Of a stretch of DNA of 64,000 nt, positions 59,834 through 64,000 are shown piece after piece. Under the pieces are notes generated by a model. The model saw nothing but the letters and a program-made list of their open reading frames with translations, did no database searches and had not been told where the DNA came from. The translations under genes were made by a program, and so were the position numbers. Position 1 is the stretch's first letter, and each line of letters begins with the position of its first letter. Source of the DNA: Neisseria dumasiana (GTDB lineage: Bacteria > Pseudomonadota > Gammaproteobacteria > Burkholderiales > Neisseriaceae); contig NZ_CP091509.1 in NCBI RefSeq assembly GCF_022870885.1, positions 1,612,001-1,676,000 of the forward strand. The letters are read 5' to 3'.

Positions 59834-62131
59834 ATGAATAGAACAATCGTTGCCCATACACCTTTGGGACCACAACTGTTATTCAAAAAAATGCTGGGAA
59901 CAGAATCCGTTTCCAACCTTTTTGAATTCAATATCACATTTGTTTCTAAAGATTCCAATTTACAAGGCAAAGATATCATCGGCCAGCCCGTAACGCTGGA
60001 AATCGATACCGAAGCGGGCAGCCCGCGCTACCTGAACGGCTTGGTTACCGATTTCGGCTACATCGGCGAAGATGAAGACGAAGAGGGCTACCATGCTTAT
60101 GCTTGTACCGCCCGCCCGTTTATGTGGTATCTCACTCAAAATGTAGACAGCAGGGTGTTTGTTGATAAATCGGTGTTGGATATCGCCAATGAAGTTTTAT
60201 CGCCGTTCGGATTCCCATATCAAGTGAAATGCCAAAAAGGGTATCGGACAAGAGGCTTTTGCGTTCAATATCAGGAAACCAGTTTCGATTTCCTAAACCG
60301 CTTGTTTGAACAAGAAGGCATTTACTATTATTTTACCCACAGCAACGGCTCGCACGAGTTGGTTATTGCAGACGATGTCGGCATTTTGCAGGCGATTCCT
60401 TCTTCCAACATTCCTTATCACTCCCGCCAAACCGCGCCGGGCGCGCCCAGCACCGCTTATATCGACATCTGGGAAGAGCGGGACTCTCTGAAATCCAGCC
60501 AGTTTGTTACACAAGAATACAATTATAAAAACGCCAAAGTGCCGATGAAGTCTTCGGATTCCGTCCACGATTTCAGCTCGGTTTCTATGGAACATTATGA
60601 TTTCTATACCGGCTTCAGCGATGTTTCCGAAGCGCAGAATTACAGCCAAGTACGCAGTGAAGATTTAAAAAGCCAAACCAAAGTCATCACCGGCTCCGGC
60701 ACGGCGTTGACGATTGCTCCGGGTTATGCATTTACCCTTAGCAGGCACCCGCATTCATCATCCAATACAGAATATACAATTTTGAATGCAAACTACGATT
60801 TTGAAGAAGCTGGTTATACTACTGGCACCCGTATCGGCAAATTCAGAATTTCATTCCGCGTATTGCCGAAGTCGTACCAATACCGCCCGCCGCTGAAAAC
60901 ACCCAAACCGAAAGTATTGGGTACGCAGGCTGCAACGGTTACCGGTCCGGCCGGAGAGGAAGTTCATACCAACGAATACGGCGATATTAAAGTCCAATTC
61001 CATTGGGACCGCTACGGTAAAATGGATGAGAATAGTTCTAACTGGGTTCGTGTAACGCAAGGCTCGGCCGGTGCAGGATACGGTTCCATCAATACGCCGC
61101 GTATCGGCGAAGAAGTGTTGGTCGACTTCATTAACGGCGATGCCGACCGGCCGATCGTATTGGGCCGTCTGTATAACAGCGCGATGTCGCCGCCGTGGGG
61201 CTTCCCCGCCGCCGCCAAGCAATCCGGTATTAAGAGTAAAAGTTTCAACTCGCCGCTTTCCAACTTTAACGAGCTGATGTTCAACGATACTGCAGGCTCT
61301 GAAATGGTGAATTTTCAGGCGCAGAAGGATTTGACATCGCTGGTTAAAAACAACGAAACCCGCAACGTCAATAACGATCGCACCACCACCATCGGTAACA
61401 ACGAAACGGTAACAGTGGTAGGAGATAGGACTAAAACCGTCCAAAAAAACGAAACGGCTTCGATTACCCAAAATCGTACTAAATCGGTCGGTCAGGACGA
61501 AACGGCGAGCATTACCCAAAACCAAAACATCAGTGTAGGCCAAAACCAAAGCACCAGTGTAGGCCAAAACCAAAGTACCAGCGTGGGTAAGGACCAAAGC
61601 GTCAACGTGGCGATGAACTGCAGCCGCTCGGTCGGTCAAAACGAGAATGTAACCATCGGCCAAAGCCAGGCGTTGACGGTGGGGCAGGATCAAAACGTTA
61701 CTGTCGGCCAAAACCAAGCGTTTACCGTCGGAGCCAACCGCAATAAAACCGTGGTTTCTAACGAAGTCAGCAACATCGGCGGTAACAAGCAGGAAACGGT
61801 AAGCCAAAACGGTATGAACAATGTCGGCATCGGCCAGATGACCAATATCGGTGCGGGCTATATGCTGAACGTCGGTGGCGGCTGGATGACCAACGTCGGC
61901 GCGGCGGAAATGCACAGTGTCGGCCTGATCATGAGCATCAATGCCGGTATGAACATCGGCCTCAATGCCGGGCGCAACATTACTTTGTCGGCCAATTCCA
62001 AAATCACCCTGCAAGTCGGCAATTCCATGATTGTGATGGACAAAAACAAGATTGCGATTGTCAGCAAACAAATCAAAATCGTCGGCACCAAAGAAATAGA
62101 TATCGCCGGTAAAAAAGTGGACATCAACTAA
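59834..62131 (+). CDS. vgrG: type VI spike protein VgrG (TssI)
   Basis: A 765-residue spike. The gp27-like part (to about 365) has GLVTDFGYIGEDEDEEGYHA and TSFDFLNRLFEQEGIYYYFT. The gp5 OB-fold (about 375-470) has NEYGDIKVQFHWDRYGKMDE and WVRVTQGSAGAGYGSINTPR, then RIGEEVLVDFINGDADRPIV. From about 530 a long needle of short repeats based on [SV]VGQ[ND]Q and NVG follows, ending in a charged strand-rich tip. There is no extra effector domain, so cargo must come from partners such as the DUF4150-Rhs encoded after it. An ATG at 59834 with AAGGA is preferred over a GTG at 59813. Confidence 0.95.
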   Translation: MNRTIVAHTPLGPQLLFKKMLGTESVSNLFEFNITFVSKDSNLQGKDIIGQPVTLEIDTEAGSPRYLNGLVTDFGYIGEDEDEEGYHAYACTARPFMWYLTQNVDSRVFVDKSVLDIANEVLSPFGFPYQVKCQKGYRTRGFCVQYQETSFDFLNRLFEQEGIYYYFTHSNGSHELVIADDVGILQAIPSSNIPYHSRQTAPGAPSTAYIDIWEERDSLKSSQFVTQEYNYKNAKVPMKSSDSVHDFSSVSMEHYDFYTGFSDVSEAQNYSQVRSEDLKSQTKVITGSGTALTIAPGYAFTLSRHPHSSSNTEYTILNANYDFEEAGYTTGTRIGKFRISFRVLPKSYQYRPPLKTPKPKVLGTQAATVTGPAGEEVHTNEYGDIKVQFHWDRYGKMDENSSNWVRVTQGSAGAGYGSINTPRIGEEVLVDFINGDADRPIVLGRLYNSAMSPPWGFPAAAKQSGIKSKSFNSPLSNFNELMFNDTAGSEMVNFQAQKDLTSLVKNNETRNVNNDRTTTIGNNETVTVVGDRTKTVQKNETASITQNRTKSVGQDETASITQNQNISVGQNQSTSVGQNQSTSVGKDQSVNVAMNCSRSVGQNENVTIGQSQALTVGQDQNVTVGQNQAFTVGANRNKTVVSNEVSNIGGNKQETVSQNGMNNVGIGQMTNIGAGYMLNVGGGWMTNVGAAEMHSVGLIMSINAGMNIGLNAGRNITLSANSKITLQVGNSMIVMDKNKIAIVSKQIKIVGTKEIDIAGKKVDIN

Positions 62132-62149
62132 AACCGAAGAAGAACCGCT

Positions 62150-63286
62150 ATGTTTGAGCTGGAAAACTTTACCTGTTTCCACACACAGCAATTTAAAAAC
62201 GTCGACCAATTGGATCGAACGTATGATGTTGTAGTAGCCAAAGTCAGCTATGAGTTTGAAATCGACTCGGCAACCGGCAAGACGGAATTACAGTTTGCCC
62301 GCACGCAAACGCCGCTCACGTTTGCCGATACCTTTTACGGCGAGCCGTCGCAAACCGCCACCGAGTTGGAAAGCGATTTCTGCCTCTATAAGCCTAAAAC
62401 GGATTTTGTGATCAATGCGGTAGCCTACGCGCCCGACGATCTGCCCGCCCGGCAATTCGCCGCCTCGGTCAGCATCGGCGATTACCGCAAAACCCTTGCC
62501 GTTACGGGAGAGCGCTATTGGATACGCGAAGCCGTGGGCTGGTCTGTCGGCGAACCCTCCCCTATCCTTTCCCTGCCCATCCGCTATGAATTTGCTTTCG
62601 GCGGCAGCGAAGTTGAAGACGACCACACAGGCTATCAGGAAAACGCCATCGGCATCGGCTATTATCCGAAATCTTTCCTGCAAAAAAACAGCTTCAAGCG
62701 GATGCTGAGAGCCCATCAGATTTACGATCCGGCCAAGCCTGTGCGCGATCCTGCCGAAAAAGCCGCCCCCGAAGGCTTCGGTTTCATGCCGCGCTACTTC
62801 GCCCAACGCGCCAAACATACCGGCACCGCCGACGCCCAATGGATTGAAAACCGCGCCCCGCTGCTGCCTGAAGATTTTTCTATGGCGTATTGGAACGGCG
62901 CGCATCCCTCGCTGCAACTGCCCCATCTGAAACCCAATCATATTTATGAACTCGGTTTCACCGGCATGGTGCATTCCTTCCAAGCGCCCAACCAGCACTT
63001 TACCGTCGAACTGCCGGTAGAAACCGTGTTCGTCCATGCCTATACCGCGGCCAATCAGTCTTTGTGCAAAGATATGGTGCTGGATACCGTGTTTGTGGAT
63101 GTGGAAAAACGGCGGATTAACTGTAACTACCGAACCTCTTTTGCGGAAGAGCTGGAAATCGCCTCGTGCCAACTCAGGTTTATCGCGCGGCACGAACGGG
63201 GAGACCAAATCGCAGCCGCCCAAGCCTGCCGCGATTCGCAAACCGAATTTATCCCCATACCGCCATCACTAACGGCACACGCATAA
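62150..63286 (+). CDS. DUF2169 type VI adaptor protein
   Basis: A 378-residue protein of the DUF2169 family: YDVVVAKVSYEFEIDSATGK, DFCLYKPKTDFVINAVAYAP, and LSLPIRYEFAFGGSEVEDDH. Such proteins are adaptors that load effectors with a PAAR-like tip onto VgrG. It starts 18 bases after vgrG and is followed 59 bases later by a DUF4150-Rhs gene, the expected client. No signal peptide. Confidence 0.88.
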   Translation: MFELENFTCFHTQQFKNVDQLDRTYDVVVAKVSYEFEIDSATGKTELQFARTQTPLTFADTFYGEPSQTATELESDFCLYKPKTDFVINAVAYAPDDLPARQFAASVSIGDYRKTLAVTGERYWIREAVGWSVGEPSPILSLPIRYEFAFGGSEVEDDHTGYQENAIGIGYYPKSFLQKNSFKRMLRAHQIYDPAKPVRDPAEKAAPEGFGFMPRYFAQRAKHTGTADAQWIENRAPLLPEDFSMAYWNGAHPSLQLPHLKPNHIYELGFTGMVHSFQAPNQHFTVELPVETVFVHAYTAANQSLCKDMVLDTVFVDVEKRRINCNYRTSFAEELEIASCQLRFIARHERGDQIAAAQACRDSQTEFIPIPPSLTAHA

Positions 63287-63345
63287 ACCGATTGATTTCC
63301 GACCGCAAACCGCTTTAAGCAGATTACCGAAACAGGAGCATATTC

Positions 63346-64000
63346 ATGGCCATCAACAAAATCGCCCGTAAGAGCAGCAAGTTCCGCGTGGTGTTTATGG
63401 TGCCCGATTTCTGTTGGCCGCCCCCGCCCGCTCCGCCGCAAGTGCCGCCGATTCCTTTCCCACTGTTCGCCGATTTGGGCGGCGCTAAAACCGTTGCCAA
63501 AGACGTTAAAATCAACCGCAAACCCGCCTTCGTCTTCAAAGCCAGTAAAACCAACCGCACTTACGGCGACGAAATCGCCCTGCCCGGCCGCAAAGGGGTG
63601 TTGTCGCGCACCGCCACCAAACCGGCCTGGCCGATCATGCATTCTTCTTCGGTTAAAATCCGCAAACGCTATATCGTCCGTGCCGGCGATATGTTCCACA
63701 TGAACAACAAGTATAAGAAGAAACTGCCGCCCAAGCCGTGTATTTCCTGTAAGGCTGCGGCGGCAGTCGGCCGCCCGGTCAATCCGATTCACGGGTTGAA
63801 GTTTCTGGAGAACGAAACCGACTTCGCCTTCGAAGGCTTGATGCCTTTGGTGTGGAACCGCAGTTATTATTCCGACCAAGACGGCACCGGCTGGCTCGGC
63901 GAGGGCTGGAGCATACCCGGCAGCCGACGCATCATCCGCGATGCGGCGGGCTTGGCCTATATCGACGATCAGGGGCGGCTGTTCCCATTGCCGGAAGTAG
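63346..64000 (+). CDS. DUF4150 (PAAR-like) Rhs effector, 5' part (runs off the window)
   Basis: The first 218 codons of a larger gene. Residues 1-120 fit the DUF4150/PAAR-like tip: a basic N-terminus, a Pro-rich segment (PPPPAPPQVPPIPFPLF), AGDMFHMNNKYKKK, and PPKPCISCKAAAAVG. The Rhs shell then begins (ETDFAFEGLMPLVWNRSYYS, then DGTGWLGEGWSIPG), similar but not identical to the minus-strand Rhs proteins. It would sit on the VgrG tip, loaded by the DUF2169 adaptor, and carry a C-terminal toxin encoded past base 64000. AGGAG precedes the ATG. Confidence 0.85.
   Translation, partial: MAINKIARKSSKFRVVFMVPDFCWPPPPAPPQVPPIPFPLFADLGGAKTVAKDVKINRKPAFVFKASKTNRTYGDEIALPGRKGVLSRTATKPAWPIMHSSSVKIRKRYIVRAGDMFHMNNKYKKKLPPKPCISCKAAAAVGRPVNPIHGLKFLENETDFAFEGLMPLVWNRSYYSDQDGTGWLGEGWSIPGSRRIIRDAAGLAYIDDQGRLFPLPEV

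Noticed and set aside
61530..61760. Regularly spaced short repeats in vgrG, looked at as a possible CRISPR array
   Set aside because: The repeats are in-frame coding units, with no unique spacers of constant length.
60851..62209. 452-codon minus-strand frame opposite vgrG
   Set aside because: It is the antisense of the repetitive VgrG coding sequence, with no ribosome-binding site or known motifs.

Overview
The window is a piece of a Neisseria-type chromosome (or a close Neisseriaceae relative). The main evidence is the very frequent 12-mer AGGCCGTCTGAA and its reverse complement, the AG-variant DNA uptake sequence (DUS) of commensal Neisseria. It occurs between genes, inside genes and as inverted pairs that form terminator hairpins. 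No tRNA, rRNA or CRISPR array was seen. All calls come from reading the sequence and from remembered family features; no database search was run.

Region 1 (1 to about 26.75 kb, + strand) is the late half of a transposable (Mu-like) prophage. It has a Mu-type head module: DUF1804 protein, TerL, DUF935 portal, MuF protein, protease/scaffold, decoration protein, major capsid, gp36, gpG and gp37 homologues. It also has a siphovirus-type tail: tube, 1413-residue tape measure and large tip proteins, as in B3/D3112-like phages. The early genes lie outside the window to the left. Cargo includes a MuF protein with a C-terminal nuclease-like extension and an overlapping putative immunity gene (5.2-6.0 kb), and a two-gene antisense 'moron' between tube and tape measure (10.7-11.0 kb). 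A DNA-modification module ends the prophage (24.75-26.65 kb): a Com-like zinc-finger protein, a C5-cytosine methyltransferase and a D12-class adenine methyltransferase. Both methyltransferase genes are preceded by the same 18-bp motif. Repeats that could be transposase-binding sites mark a likely right end near 26.67-26.75 kb.

Region 2 (26.75-27.95 kb) holds palindromes and one unrecognised basic 244-residue gene with a clear terminator.

Region 3 (27.9-40.8 kb, - strand) is an rhs toxin array. One full-length Rhs protein (36643-40767) has its immunity gene behind it. Downstream lie two 5'-truncated Rhs cassettes, each with a different nuclease-like C-terminus and its own candidate immunity gene. 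The array ends in a stub that keeps only the Rhs N-terminus. The YD-repeat cores are almost identical between copies, while the C-termini and immunity genes are unrelated and AT-rich.

Region 4 (41.1-64.0 kb, + strand) is a complete type VI secretion system: tagF, tssA, tssB, tssC, hcp, tagJ, tssE, tssF, tssG, tssH (clpV), tssJ, tssK, tssL, tssM and vgrG. It is followed by a DUF2169 adaptor gene and the start of a second Rhs gene that carries a DUF4150 (PAAR-like) tip domain and runs off the window. The simplest reading is that this machine delivers the Rhs nucleases to competing cells. The array next to it would be a store of older toxin/immunity cassettes that can be recombined onto the expressed N-terminus, and its DUS content would help it move by natural transformation.
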